A stretch of 51,614 bases of DNA from Kutzneria sp. 744 (GCF_000568255.1 NZ_KK037166.1:3509012-3560625), one strand, 5' to 3'. Shown: positions 24,420 to 33,229, counted from the first letter of the stretch. Notes: generated by a model not told the origin, from the sequence alone. Made by a program: numbers and translations.

Positions 24420-25792
24420 TGACAGTCCTCAGTGGACGGTAGCGTGCCGTCCGCCAGGTAGGTGTCGATCGCGCCCGCGGCGCACGGCGCGTTGTCCAGG
24501 GCGCCGTGGCCGTCCACGGGCGCGATCACCACGTGCGATCCGGCGATCCGGGCACCGAGATCGGCGGCCCAGGCCGACGGGTTGATGGGATCGTCGGCCG
24601 TCGCCGTGACGAGCACGGGCGAGGCCGGAAAGACGTGGCCCGGCAGCCGATCGGCCAGCGCCGGACCGAAGGGCCAGCCGGTGCACGACTGCAAGGCGTC
24701 CCACTGCAAGGAAACGCCGCCGGTGTGCGGGGCCGCCGCGCGGACCTGACGGGCGAGGGCCGCGAGCCGCCCCGGATCGCTCGGGTGGTCCGTGCACGTC
24801 TGGGCGCGACTGGCCGTGTAGTCGGGTTCGGTGTAGGTCAGGGCGACGTAGGGCGCGAAATCGCTGGCGTTGCCGTCGTGAAGTGCCTGCGCGAGGCCCG
24901 GCCATGCGAACGGATAGCCGAGCAGGAACTGACCGACGGCGATACGCACCTCGTCGCCGGTCAGGCCCGGCACGCCCCGTATCCCCAATTCATCGAGCAC
25001 GGCGCCCATGTCCTGGCCGGCCACCGGGCACTGCTCGGGCGTCTGGTCGCACCAGGCGGCGAACCGGTTGAATGCGGCCTCCTCGGCGCGGGCCGTGTCG
25101 AGCACCCGTTGCGCGGCCGGCAGGAACGGGTCGACCGCGGTGTCCAGCGCCATCCGGCCGGTGTGGGCCGGGTGGCGGGCAGCGTAGACGACGCCCAGTT
25201 CGGCACCGGTCGCCTGGCCCAGGAAGTCCAGCCTCGGCGCACCGAGCGCCATGCGCACGGCTTCGAGGTCGTCGGCCTGCTCGGCGAGGCCGCTGTGGGC
25301 GATCAGCGGACCGGTGGCGGCGGCGCAGCGCAGATACACCGACGCCCCGTGCCGCGTGATCTGCTCGGTATCCGTTGGCGTGGCGGGGAACTCTGGCACA
25401 GCCGGGTCGTGCGCGGACAGTGGGCAGCGCACCGGCGTGCTCGCGCCGAGGCCACGCGGATCGACCAGCACGATGTCGTGGGTGCGGTGCGTCTGCGGCA
25501 GCCGGGCCAGGTAGTGGTCGCCGTGCTGGAGGAAGAAGTCGATCTGGCTGCCGCCGTAGCCGTCCGTCTCCTGCGAGTCGGCGAACACCGGCCCCTGTGA
25601 GGCCTCCGTGGCGGGAATCCGCAGCAGCGCGAGCGTCACGCCGCGGGTGACGAGGCTGGCGCACTCCGCGTGGTACTTCGCGGCCTGGGGCCGCGGGCAC
25701 GGCGACCAGCCCATCTCCGGCGCTGCCGACGCCGGCACAGGTGCCGTGACCAGCATCAACGCAGCCGCGACAGCAGTTATCACGCTTCGCAT
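24416..25792 (-). CDS. Secreted TAP-like alpha/beta hydrolase lacking the nucleophile Ser
   Basis: A 458-aa protein with a signal peptide (MRSVITAVAAALMLVTAPV). The overall layout is that of Streptomyces tripeptidyl aminopeptidases: VLVDPRGLGASTPVRCP, a helical cap, CTGWP and the C-terminal TAP-like half. The acid (TATADDPINPSAW) and His (PVDGHGALDN) are present. However, the nucleophile elbow, normally GxSYG, reads FLGQATGAELG near residue 194, so Ser is Ala. The oxyanion loop, normally NPGGPGGSG, reads TDGYGGSQ. It is therefore probably a non-catalytic relative. Divergent from MarR across a perfect palindrome; -10 TATAAT (minus strand, 25827-25822) and GGGGGTG before ATG 25792. Confidence 0.88.
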   Translation of the reverse strand: MRSVITAVAAALMLVTAPVPASAAPEMGWSPCPRPQAAKYHAECASLVTRGVTLALLRIPATEASQGPVFADSQETDGYGGSQIDFFLQHGDHYLARLPQTHRTHDIVLVDPRGLGASTPVRCPLSAHDPAVPEFPATPTDTEQITRHGASVYLRCAAATGPLIAHSGLAEQADDLEAVRMALGAPRLDFLGQATGAELGVVYAARHPAHTGRMALDTAVDPFLPAAQRVLDTARAEEAAFNRFAAWCDQTPEQCPVAGQDMGAVLDELGIRGVPGLTGDEVRIAVGQFLLGYPFAWPGLAQALHDGNASDFAPYVALTYTEPDYTASRAQTCTDHPSDPGRLAALARQVRAAAPHTGGVSLQWDALQSCTGWPFGPALADRLPGHVFPASPVLVTATADDPINPSAWAADLGARIAGSHVVIAPVDGHGALDNAPCAAGAIDTYLADGTLPSTEDCH

Positions 25793-25802
25793 CACACCCC
25801 CA

Positions 25803-25829
25803 TAATGTTTGATGATCAAACATTATACT
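25803..25829. promoter_or_regulatory. MarR operator overlapping divergent promoters
   Basis: A perfect 23-bp palindrome, arms TAATGTTTGAT (25803-25813) and ATCAAACATTA (25815-25825) around a central G. It overlaps TATAAT on the minus strand (25827-25822) and TATACT on the plus strand (25824-25829). The plus -10 is only seven bases from the marR ATG at 25837, so marR is probably leaderless. This is a textbook MarR operator position, and is strikingly AT-rich for this genome. Confidence 0.85.
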
Positions 25830-25836
25830 GGCACGC

Positions 25837-26298
25837 ATGCTCGCTCGGGACGACATCATCGCCGGACTCGGCGCGGCCATGGCCGACCTCCAGGCCGCCA
25901 TCGACGCCGACCACCAGGCGCTGGCCGACCGCCTCGGCGTGCACCGCACCGACCTGCGCTGCCTGGACCTGGTGTTCCGGCACGGGCCGCTGCCCGCCGG
26001 CCGGCTGGCCCGCATGCTCGGGCTGACCCCCGGCTCCGTGACCGCCCTGGTCGACCGGCTGGTCAAGGCCGACTACGTGCGCCGGATGCCCGACCCGACG
26101 CACGGCCGGCGGGTGCTGATCGTGCCCACCGACCGGGCCGCCCGCACCGTGACCGAGCTACTCGGGGCGCGGCTGGCCGAGGCCCATGCCGAAGTCGCGG
26201 ACTTCAGCGACACGGAACTCGACGCCATCGTCCGGTTCCTGCGCTCGGCGGCCGATCGGCACGAACGGTCCGCCGCCCAGCTCCGCGGACAGAGCTGA
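25837..26298 (+). CDS. MarR family transcriptional regulator
   Basis: A 153-aa protein. The central winged HTH reads LPAGRLARMLGLTPGSVTALVDRL, with the wing VRRMPDPTHGRRVLIVPT (DxRxR-like DPTHGRR). N- and C-terminal helices form the dimer interface. The start at ATG 25837 follows a -10 box directly. It should repress itself and the divergent TAP-like gene through the perfect palindrome between them. The ligand is unknown. The stop is four bases from that of the convergent dehydratase remnant. Confidence 0.94.
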   Translation: MLARDDIIAGLGAAMADLQAAIDADHQALADRLGVHRTDLRCLDLVFRHGPLPAGRLARMLGLTPGSVTALVDRLVKADYVRRMPDPTHGRRVLIVPTDRAARTVTELLGARLAEAHAEVADFSDTELDAIVRFLRSAADRHERSAAQLRGQS

Positions 26299-26302
26299 CC
26301 TA

Positions 26303-27245
26303 CTACCCCAACAACTCGGCGAACCGCTCCGGGCTGATGTTGCCACCGGAGAGGATCACGCCCACACGCCCGGAAAAGCCGCCGTGCAGCACGGCGGCCA
26401 GCGAGGTCGCGCCGCTGGGTTCGAGCACGATCTTCAAGCGCTCGAAGGCGAAGCGCATGGCGGCGCGGATCTCGTCCTCGGTGACGAGCACGACGTCGTC
26501 GACCAGCTTCTGGTTCACGGAGAAGGTCAGCTCGCCGGGAGTCTCGGCGGCCTGGCCGTCGGCGATGGTGCGGGGCACCGGGATCGACACCCGGTGCCCG
26601 GCGGCCAGCGACAGCTGGGTGTCGTTGCCGAGCTCGGGTTCCACGCCCACCACCCGAATCCGGCGGTCCAGTCCCTTGGCCGCGGTGGCGCTGCCGGCCA
26701 GCAGCCCGCCCCCGCCGATCGGCACCACGATGGTGTCGAAGGAACCGGACTCCTCGATCAGCTCCAGCGCGGCGGTGCCCTGCCCGGCCATCACGTGCGG
26801 GTGCTCGTACGGCGGGATCAGCGCCAGGCCCCGCTCCTCGGCCAGCGCAATGCCTATGGCCACACGGTTTCCGGTGTACCGGTCGTAGGTGACGATCTCG
26901 GCGCCGTAACCGGCGGTGGCGTCCATTTTGGACTGCGGGGTGTCCTCCGGCATCACGATCACCGCGCGGCTGCCGAACTCCCGGGCGGCCAGCGCGACGG
27001 CCTGGGCGTGGTTGCCGGACGAATAAGCGGCGATGCCCCGTGCCAGCTGCTCCGGCGACAGCCGGGACACGGCGTTGTAGGCGCCGCGGAACTTGAACGC
27101 CCCGATGCGCTGGAAAGTTCTCGCACTTGAGGAAGATCTCGGCGCCGGCCCGCCCGTCGAGAGTGCGGGAGCGCAGCACCGGCGTGCGGTGCGCGACGCC
27201 CTTCAGACGGGCGGCTGCTTCCTGGACATCGTCAAGGGTGAGCAT
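26303..27245 (-). pseudogene. Threonine dehydratase / serine racemase-like PLP enzyme, frameshifted
   Basis: The N-terminal fragment (ATG 27245) reads MLTLDDVQEAAARLKGVAHRTPV...IFLKCENF. The rest, in another frame, holds AYSSGNHAQAVALAA, the PLP-phosphate loop VPIGGGGLLAG and LSGGNISPERFAELLG, so the enzyme is otherwise full length (about 313 aa) and would make 2-oxobutanoate or pyruvate from Thr/Ser. The shift is at the AAA run 27114-27116: dropping one base gives NFQRIGAFKFRGAYNAVSRL, with the PLP-binding Lys in FKFRGA. As read, the Lys is out of frame with the start. A single-base error would explain everything. It overlaps the upstream DJ-1 gene by 14 bp. Confidence 0.85.
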
Positions 27246-27906
27246 GCTCCGACACTATCCGCCGGATCGTGTGCAGCCGACGCTCCGTGACCTCCGCCAT
27301 ATCGGCCCTGGCCTTGGCCAGCACCGACGGCGGCGCGGTGTCCGGAGTCCCGGCATTGAACGGCGGCTCGGGCGCGTACTGCATGTACAGCTGAAGTCCT
27401 TGCGCCACCTCGTCTCCGCACAGCCGGGCGGCCAGCGTCAACGCGCCGTCGATCCCGGAGGTCACGCCGGCGGCGAAGATCCAGTCGCCGTCCACGACGA
27501 CCCGCTCGTCGACGGCCTCGGCCCCGAACTCCGGGAGAAGGTGCAGCGAGGCCCAGTGCGTGGTCGCGCGCCGCCCGGCCAGCAGCCCGGCCGCCCCGAG
27601 CTGCAGCGCCCCCGTGCACACGGACAGCACCACGTTGCCCGACTGCTTTCGCAGCCAGGCAAGGACTTCCTCGTTCTCCATCAGCACGTCCACGCCCCGC
27701 CCGCCGGGCACGTGCAGCACATCCAGCGCCGGCGCGTCGCCGATGGCCGCGTCCGGCACGATCGTGAGGCCCCGAACGTCCCGCACCGGCTGCCCGGTGA
27801 TGCCGTAGACGCGGTGGTGCCCGCCCGGCAGGCGGGACAGCACCTCGAACGGACCGGTGAAGTCGATCTGGTCCATGTCGTCGAAAACCAGCGAACCGAT
27901 GTTCAT
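27232..27906 (-). CDS. DJ-1/PfpI family protein, isonitrile hydratase-like
   Basis: A 224-aa protein. The nucleophile elbow is VLSVCTGALQLGAAGLLAGRRATTHW, the signature of the cyclohexyl-isocyanide (isonitrile) hydratase branch of the DJ-1 superfamily; Cys in VCTG is the nucleophile, and an acidic residue near strand 1 (FDDMDQIDFTGPFEVL) assists. LHVPGGRGVD precedes it. Isonitrile hydratases turn R-NC into N-formamides. Substrate here is inferred from family only. It is divergent from a GlxA-type regulator with a sensor domain of the same fold, so the two likely form a regulated pair. ATG 27906. Confidence 0.88.
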   Translation of the reverse strand: MNIGSLVFDDMDQIDFTGPFEVLSRLPGGHHRVYGITGQPVRDVRGLTIVPDAAIGDAPALDVLHVPGGRGVDVLMENEEVLAWLRKQSGNVVLSVCTGALQLGAAGLLAGRRATTHWASLHLLPEFGAEAVDERVVVDGDWIFAAGVTSGIDGALTLAARLCGDEVAQGLQLYMQYAPEPPFNAGTPDTAPPSVLAKARADMAEVTERRLHTIRRIVSEHAHP

Positions 27907-27976
27907 GACCCCAGCCTCACCGTGTCGGACGGCGAGAACGAGTGGCAGGACTGCCCTACTTCGCTAGGATTCTGCC

Positions 27977-28906
27977 ATGCACCGGATCGTCGCCCTGGCC
28001 CTGCCGGACGTGGTCGCCTTCGACCTGTCCGTGCCGGCGCAGATCTTCGGGCACCGCGACGAGCGGGACCGCTACGACTTCACGGTCTGCTCCGAACACC
28101 CCGGCCCGGTGCCGACGACCACCGGCTTCAGCATCGAGGCCACGGCCGGCCTTGAGGCCCTGACCAGCGCGGACACGGTCATCGTGCCGGGCTTCTTCCC
28201 CCTCGACGCCCCACCCGAGCCGGTGCTCAACGCCCTCCGCGGCACCAGGGCCCGCATGGTGTCCGTGTGCACGGGCGCGTTCGCGCTGGCGGCGGCCGGC
28301 CTACTCGACGGCCGCACGGCCACCACCCACTGGCGCGACGCCAACGAGCTGAGCCAACGGTTCCCGGAGATCGACGTGCGGCCCGACGTGCTGTACGTCG
28401 ACGAGGGCGAGGTACTGACCAGTGCCGGCGTCGCGGCCGCGATCGACCTCTGCCTGCACCTCTACCGCATCGATCACGGCGCCGACCACGCCGCCCGGGT
28501 CGCACGCCGCATGGTCGTCGCCCCGCACCGGTCCGGTGGCCAGGCCCAGTTCGTCGACCGGCCGATTCCCGAGGGCACGGGTCTGGCCCAGACCTGCGCG
28601 TGGGTCGTCGAACGCCTGCACGAACCGACCACTGTGGACGATATGGCCCGGCATGCCGGTTATGCGCCAAGGACTTTCGCGCGGCACTTCCGCGCCGAGA
28701 CCAGTATGACGCCGTTGCGCTGGCTCACCGCGCAGCGCCTGCTGGAGGCCCGCCGGCTGTTGGAGGCGACCGGGATGAGCGTCGACGAGGTCGCCCGCCG
28801 CTGCGGCCTCGGCACCGCCGCCAACCTGCGGCTGCACCTGGCCCGCGAGGCCGCGACCACGCCGACCGCGTACCGCACCGCTTTCCGTGGCAGCACAATT
28901 CGCTGA
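27977..28906 (+). CDS. GlxA-type AraC family regulator with DJ-1-like sensor domain
   Basis: A 309-aa protein. Residues 1-180 are a DJ-1/PfpI-like domain (VVAFDLSVPAQIFG, IVPGFFP, VSVCTGAFALAAAGLLDGR) with Cys at the elbow. Residues about 205-305 are the AraC DNA-binding domain with two HTHs (TVDDMARHAGYAPRTFARHF and SVDEVARRCGLGTAANLRLH). This is the GlxA/FtrA arrangement. It is divergent from the isonitrile hydratase-like gene across about 70 bp, its likely target. The ligand is unknown. Confidence 0.93.
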   Translation: MHRIVALALPDVVAFDLSVPAQIFGHRDERDRYDFTVCSEHPGPVPTTTGFSIEATAGLEALTSADTVIVPGFFPLDAPPEPVLNALRGTRARMVSVCTGAFALAAAGLLDGRTATTHWRDANELSQRFPEIDVRPDVLYVDEGEVLTSAGVAAAIDLCLHLYRIDHGADHAARVARRMVVAPHRSGGQAQFVDRPIPEGTGLAQTCAWVVERLHEPTTVDDMARHAGYAPRTFARHFRAETSMTPLRWLTAQRLLEARRLLEATGMSVDEVARRCGLGTAANLRLHLAREAATTPTAYRTAFRGSTIR

Positions 28907-28941
28907 CAGGTTCCTCACAATCGCCTGCGACAGTGGCGGAC

Positions 28942-29532
28942 ATGAAGCTCGCGCTCTACGCCGGAGCCGCCCTGGCCGCGATCACGCTGGCCGCCTGCGG
29001 CTCGGAACCTCAGTCGCCCCAGGTGGCCTCGCTGGCCACGACCGACGCGCCCAGGACCAGCGCACCGTCCACTTCGGACGACTCGCAGCGACCGCAGCTG
29101 CGCATGGACAGCTCCGACGAGGACGTCAACGCGGCCTGGCGAGGCTACAACGTCTGCCTCAAGGACAACGGGCACCGCATGCTGACCGGCCGGGGCGACG
29201 CCCACTCCGGGCCGGCCGACGCCAACGGCCGCACCGACGGCAACAGCCCCGACATGAACGACGACAGCCCGGCCTCGGTCAACGCCCGCAAGGCGTGCAA
29301 GAACAAGCTGCCGCTGCAGCCGCCGGAGCTGGATCAGTCGAGGAATCCTCACTATCTCGATCAGTACCACGTGTACATGACCTGCCTGACCAGCCACGGC
29401 CTCATGGTGCACGCCACCGACCCGCTCGGCTCCGGCTGGACCTACGACGACGGCGTGACGCAGAAGCTCACCTCCGACCAGCAGACGAAGGTCGAGCACG
29501 AGTGCTCGCTGTCCTCATTCAAGCTGGGCTAG
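28942..29532 (+). CDS. Putative secreted lipoprotein, four conserved Cys in mature part
   Basis: A 196-aa protein. MKLALYAGAALAAITLAACGS is a lipoprotein signal with lipobox LAAC. A Ser/Thr/Asp-rich linker follows. The C-terminal part has two similar Cys-bearing segments (NAAWRGYNVCLKDNGHRM...ARKACKNKL and YHVYMTCLTSHGLMV...VEHECSL), suggesting two disulfide bonds. I recognise no named domain, though actinobacterial lipoproteins with this 'C-x-n-G...C' layout are common. GGCGGA precedes ATG 28942. Its stop overlaps the convergent double-LuxR gene by 18 bp. Function unknown. Confidence 0.82.
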   Translation: MKLALYAGAALAAITLAACGSEPQSPQVASLATTDAPRTSAPSTSDDSQRPQLRMDSSDEDVNAAWRGYNVCLKDNGHRMLTGRGDAHSGPADANGRTDGNSPDMNDDSPASVNARKACKNKLPLQPPELDQSRNPHYLDQYHVYMTCLTSHGLMVHATDPLGSGWTYDDGVTQKLTSDQQTKVEHECSLSSFKLG

Positions 29533-30780
29533 GTTCTCGCCGACGCCGTCCTCCAGCAGCCCCAGATCCTGCGCCGCGGCCAGGGCCGCCGCCTTGCTGT
29601 GCACGCCGAGCTTGCGGAACAGGCTGCTCTGGAGGTTTTCCACCGTGCGAACGGAGATCCCCAGCAGCCGGGCAGTCTGCTTGGCCGAGTGCCCGCGGCC
29701 GATGGACGCGATGATCTCCTGCTCGCGCCGGGTCAGCGACAGCTGCCAGCGCCACCACGTGCGGTCCGCCCCACGCGTGTTGCCCAGCAGCGAACGGGAA
29801 TGGGCCGCGTCCACCATCAGGTAGCCCTGGCTGGCCGCCCGCACGGCCGGCACGATCAGGCCGTCCACCCGCGCGGCCGGCAGCACCGCAACGCCCTCGG
29901 CAAGCGCTTTCATGGCATGCTGCAACGGAAGTTGCCGGCTGGCGACCACCACCGGCACCGAGCGGCTGACCACGACCGCCTGCCAGTCCTCGGGTTCCGG
30001 GTCGATCAGCACCGTGGCCACGCCCTGCTCGTCCGCGTCGACCACGGGAATGTCGTGCTCGCCGAGGATGCGTCGCACCCGGTCGGCGATCAGGCAGCCG
30101 GCCGTGCGCCCGGTGACGCACACCCGCAGCAGGTCCCGCAGCTGGCCGCTCTTCTGCCGGGGCAGCTCGATCACCGAGGCCATCAGCCCGAGCCGAGTGG
30201 CGCTCGCGGCGGCGTGGGCCTGGTTGTGCACGTCCAGCTTGGCGAAGATGCGCTGCTTGTGGTGCTCCACGGTGTGCAGGCTGATGCCGAGCTCGTAGGC
30301 CACCTGGCGCGGCGCGTAGCCGGCGCTGATCAAGTACAGCACCTCCAGCTCGCGAGTGGTCAGGGCCTGCCGGCTTCCCTTGTCCAGCCGCGTTATCTCC
30401 ACCGCGGCCGACGGCACCTTGATCGCCGCGACGAGCGCGTCGAGGCCCCGGGTGTAGGACACCAGCGCGCTGATGCCGGACTCGTAGGCGCGGATCACGT
30501 AGGCCGCGGGCAGCACCTCGTGCACGCCGACCATGCGCAGCCGGCGCCCGGGTTCCAGCAGCAGCGACACCAGCCGCTCGTTGCTCCACCGGGGCGTGTC
30601 GGCCTCGAACACGGCCACCTCGGGCCGGCACAGGTGGCACAGCTGCGCCAGTTCGGGGGCCGACGCCACCGTGCCGGCCAGGGCGATGCCCGGCTCGCGG
30701 GTCAGGTGGGTCGCCAGCAGTTCCCTGACCAGCCGGTTCTGATGCTGGAGGACGACGTTCACCTGGGGATGTGCGAGCAT
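29515..30780 (-). CDS. Double NarL-type regulator: two receiver-like and two LuxR HTH domains
   Basis: A 421-aa protein. The order is receiver-like 1 (VNVVLQHQNRLVRELLATHL...), LuxR HTH 1 (LTTRELEVLYLISAGYAPRQ...ISLHTVEHHKQRIFAKLDVH), receiver-like 2 (VRRILGEHDIPVVDADEQGVA...), LuxR HTH 2 (LTRREQEIIASIGRGHSAKQ...ISVRTVENLQSSLFRKLGVH). The first receiver has FEADTP where the phospho-Asp is expected, so it is probably not phosphorylated. Such two-HTH proteins resemble atypical orphan response regulators of secondary metabolism. ATG 30780 has GGAGGGAG upstream. No kinase is adjacent. Confidence 0.88.
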   Translation of the reverse strand: MLAHPQVNVVLQHQNRLVRELLATHLTREPGIALAGTVASAPELAQLCHLCRPEVAVFEADTPRWSNERLVSLLLEPGRRLRMVGVHEVLPAAYVIRAYESGISALVSYTRGLDALVAAIKVPSAAVEITRLDKGSRQALTTRELEVLYLISAGYAPRQVAYELGISLHTVEHHKQRIFAKLDVHNQAHAAASATRLGLMASVIELPRQKSGQLRDLLRVCVTGRTAGCLIADRVRRILGEHDIPVVDADEQGVATVLIDPEPEDWQAVVVSRSVPVVVASRQLPLQHAMKALAEGVAVLPAARVDGLIVPAVRAASQGYLMVDAAHSRSLLGNTRGADRTWWRWQLSLTRREQEIIASIGRGHSAKQTARLLGISVRTVENLQSSLFRKLGVHSKAAALAAAQDLGLLEDGVGENLAQLE

Positions 30781-31250
30781 TGCCGATTTCTCCCTCCGCC
30801 GCCCCCGACGAGGTAACCGCAGAAAACACCCAGGAGCGGTGCCGGTCAATACGACCAAAAGCACCATCCCGGCGGGCGTACAGACCAACCTCGAGAACCC
30901 GCAGTCATCGGATGAAATCGATTGCAACGGGTACCTCTTCGTGTGGCCCTCCACTATTTCCGAGAAAGGGGGTTGCATCTGTGGCACGGTGGCGGCGTCA
31001 ACAAGAACCCACTAGACGGCGGCCGAGTATGGCAGCGGCACGTGCAGGCGGCAACAATTGGCCCGTCAATTACCTAGGTATTCGTTCACGGCGGCGGCCG
31101 GCATTCGTGGCGGCGATGGTTCGATCGGCGCACGGCGCGCCTGCCAACGGTGCAGCCGGCGCTCCGCGGCGTCAACCGCGTACTAGGGAGAACACGCCAT
31201 ACCGGGCCGGACCACTGCGGACCTAACATTCGGACACCAACCTGCTGGGG
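30781..31250. other. Intergenic region between double-LuxR regulator and LLM monooxygenase
   Basis: 470 bp between divergent genes. It contains the perfect 10-bp palindrome TACCTAGGTA at 31071-31080 within AATTACCTAGGTATT, a plausible regulator site. I see no gene or clear promoter pair. Confidence 0.4.
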
Positions 31251-32162
31251 GTGGCGATGGGCCTGCTCGCATCGACACGTTTCCACTGGACGCTGCCGGC
31301 CGACGGCGATCCGGCGGAGTTCTGCCATGCGGCGCAGGACGGCGGCATGGACCAGGTGCTGCTGCCGTCGGCATTCCATCGGCCGGATCCGATCGCACTC
31401 GCCGCACATCTGGCCGGCGCCGTCAAGAACATCGGATTCATGATCTGCCCACGCACCGACATGCAGTCGCCGACGCACCTCGTGCGACAGGTGAACACGC
31501 TCTCGTCGGTGACCGACGATCGGGTGAGCGTGCTCGGGGCCTGTCCTTACGACAACGATTTCCGTGCGCATGACGAGTTCTGGACGGTGTGCGACGCGTT
31601 GTGGCGGGATCGCCGAATTCCCGTCAAACGGGATCGGCCCGAACTGTATTTCAGCGGTAGTTCGGGCGCGGCGTCCGACCTCGCGGTCCGGCACGGCGAC
31701 GTGCTGCTGCTCCTCGGCCCCGCGCCCGATGTGGTCGCCGGGCGCGGGAGCCGCGTGCGCGCCGCCGGCCGCGAGGTCGGGCTGCTGTTCTCCGTGGTGT
31801 GCCGGCGAAATCGGGCCGAGGCGGTCGACGCCGCCCACGCGCTGACCGAGATCGCCGGCGATAACGTCTACGCGGTCAGGGAACGCTTCCGGCGGCTGAC
31901 CGCCGAGGCGGTGGCGCTGACCGGCGGCTGGTGCGCCTCGCCGCCCGAGAACGCCGATCACTGGCCGCGGCCCTACCTGTGGACCGGGGCCATGCCGTTC
32001 CTCGGCCCGCTGGGCCTGGCGCTGGTCGGCACGCCCGACGAGCTGGCCGGAGCGGTCCTCGACTACCGGCGGGCCGGCGTCACGCACATCCTCGGCCACG
32101 GCGACGGGATGGAGCTGTTCGCGCAGGAGGTCCTGCCGCGGGTGCGTGACCGCGAGCGGTGA
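31251..32162 (+). CDS. LLM-class (luciferase-like) flavin-dependent monooxygenase
   Basis: A 303-aa protein. The opening STRFHWTLPADGDPAEFCHAAQDGG is typical of the SsuD (alkanesulfonate monooxygenase) branch; LPSAFHRPDPIALAAHLAG, MICPRTDMQSPTHLVRQVNTLSS and HGDVLLLLG follow the TIM-barrel strands. VGTPDELAGAVLDYRRAGVTHILGHG is the C-terminal family signature. It is shorter than SsuD (about 380). It uses FMNH2 or F420H2 as cosubstrate; which one and what substrate are unknown. GTG 31251 or ATG 31257 can be the start. Divergent from the double-LuxR gene. Confidence 0.85.
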   Translation: MAMGLLASTRFHWTLPADGDPAEFCHAAQDGGMDQVLLPSAFHRPDPIALAAHLAGAVKNIGFMICPRTDMQSPTHLVRQVNTLSSVTDDRVSVLGACPYDNDFRAHDEFWTVCDALWRDRRIPVKRDRPELYFSGSSGAASDLAVRHGDVLLLLGPAPDVVAGRGSRVRAAGREVGLLFSVVCRRNRAEAVDAAHALTEIAGDNVYAVRERFRRLTAEAVALTGGWCASPPENADHWPRPYLWTGAMPFLGPLGLALVGTPDELAGAVLDYRRAGVTHILGHGDGMELFAQEVLPRVRDRER

Positions 32163-32278
32163 GTTCGGCCGTTTCGCCGGTGCGGTCCGGATGTGCCCGG
32201 TACGGTGGAGATCGTTTGGCGATGACGTGCATGGGGCCGGCGTCGCCGGGCAGTCCATCGTTTCGAGCACTGGAGCGA

Positions 32279-33175
32279 ATGTTGAAGCGACTTCCCATCG
32301 CCGCCCTGGCCGCGTTCGCGGCGATCACCGCCATGGCCCCCGCGGCGTCGGCACAGATCGGCCCGCTGCACGTGGTCGCCATGGGCGACTCGTACGCCTC
32401 GGGCACCGGCGCCGGCGACTACCAGGCCGGCACCGAGGGCAACTGCTGGCGTAGCAACAACTCCTACTCCGAGCAGATCGTCGCCCGGGTCCGGGCCCGT
32501 GGCCAGAGCGTGCAGTTCACCAACGTGACGTGCAGCGGCGCGGCCACCTCCGACCTGTACAAGGACTTTCTCGGCCAGGGGCCGCAGCTGGACGCGCTGC
32601 AGGTCGACACCAACGTGGTGCTGCTGACCATCGGCACCAACGACATCGGCTACGCGGCGTACGGCGGGCTGTGCATCCAGGGCGACTGCTCGGGCGCGCC
32701 GACCCAGGCCATCACCGCGAAGCTGCCGGACATGGCCACCAACGTGAGCCGGCTGTTCAAGGACATCCACGCCCGCAGCCCGCACGCGAAGATCGTGCTG
32801 TCGGCCTACGGCAGCCAGCTCAGCCCCGACGCCAACGCCGCCGGCAAGCTGGACCCGATCTGCGACGACACGGTGTTCAGCGCGCAGGAGCGGACCGAGG
32901 GCAACGCCGTGGCCAGCCAGCTGGACAAGACGTTGCGGGACACCGTTTCCCGGGCCCGGGCCTACGGCGTCGACACGGCGTTCGTCAGCGAGTACGCCGC
33001 CGATTCCGTGCACCTCAACAGCGCCTTCGCCGGGCACTCGCTGTGCCAGGCGGGCACGCCGTTCTACCGCGGCTTCGACGCGCTGGCGCCCGGCCAGGAA
33101 GGCCCGGACGCCGTGCTGCACCTGAACAAGGACGGCCAGACCGCGCTGGCCGACCTGATCGTGGCCCAGGTCTGA
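32279..33175 (+). CDS. Secreted SGNH-family esterase/lipase
   Basis: A 298-aa protein. MLKRLPIAALAAFAAITAMA is a signal peptide ending near APAASA. Block I is VAMGDSYASGTGAGDY with nucleophile Ser. SGAATSD has the block II Gly, TIGTNDIGY the block III Asn. The end VLHLNKDGQTALADLIV is the block V position with His. Cysteines (NCW, VTC, LCIQGDC, ICDD, LC) suggest three disulfides, as in Streptomyces SGNH lipases. It probably hydrolyses esters of lipids or acetylated sugars. ATG 32279 is preceded by TGGAG. A hairpin terminator follows. Confidence 0.9.
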   Translation: MLKRLPIAALAAFAAITAMAPAASAQIGPLHVVAMGDSYASGTGAGDYQAGTEGNCWRSNNSYSEQIVARVRARGQSVQFTNVTCSGAATSDLYKDFLGQGPQLDALQVDTNVVLLTIGTNDIGYAAYGGLCIQGDCSGAPTQAITAKLPDMATNVSRLFKDIHARSPHAKIVLSAYGSQLSPDANAAGKLDPICDDTVFSAQERTEGNAVASQLDKTLRDTVSRARAYGVDTAFVSEYAADSVHLNSAFAGHSLCQAGTPFYRGFDALAPGQEGPDAVLHLNKDGQTALADLIVAQV

Positions 33176-33187
33176 GTCAGTCATGCC

Positions 33188-33227
33188 GGCTCGCCCTCGG
33201 GACCTCACAGGTCACCGAGGGCGAGCC
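33188..33227 (+). terminator. Hairpin terminator after SGNH gene
   Basis: GGCTCGCCCTCGG (33188-33200) pairs over 13 bp with CCGAGGGCGAGCC (33215-33227). There is no U-tract. Confidence 0.7.
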
Positions 33228-33229
33228 GT

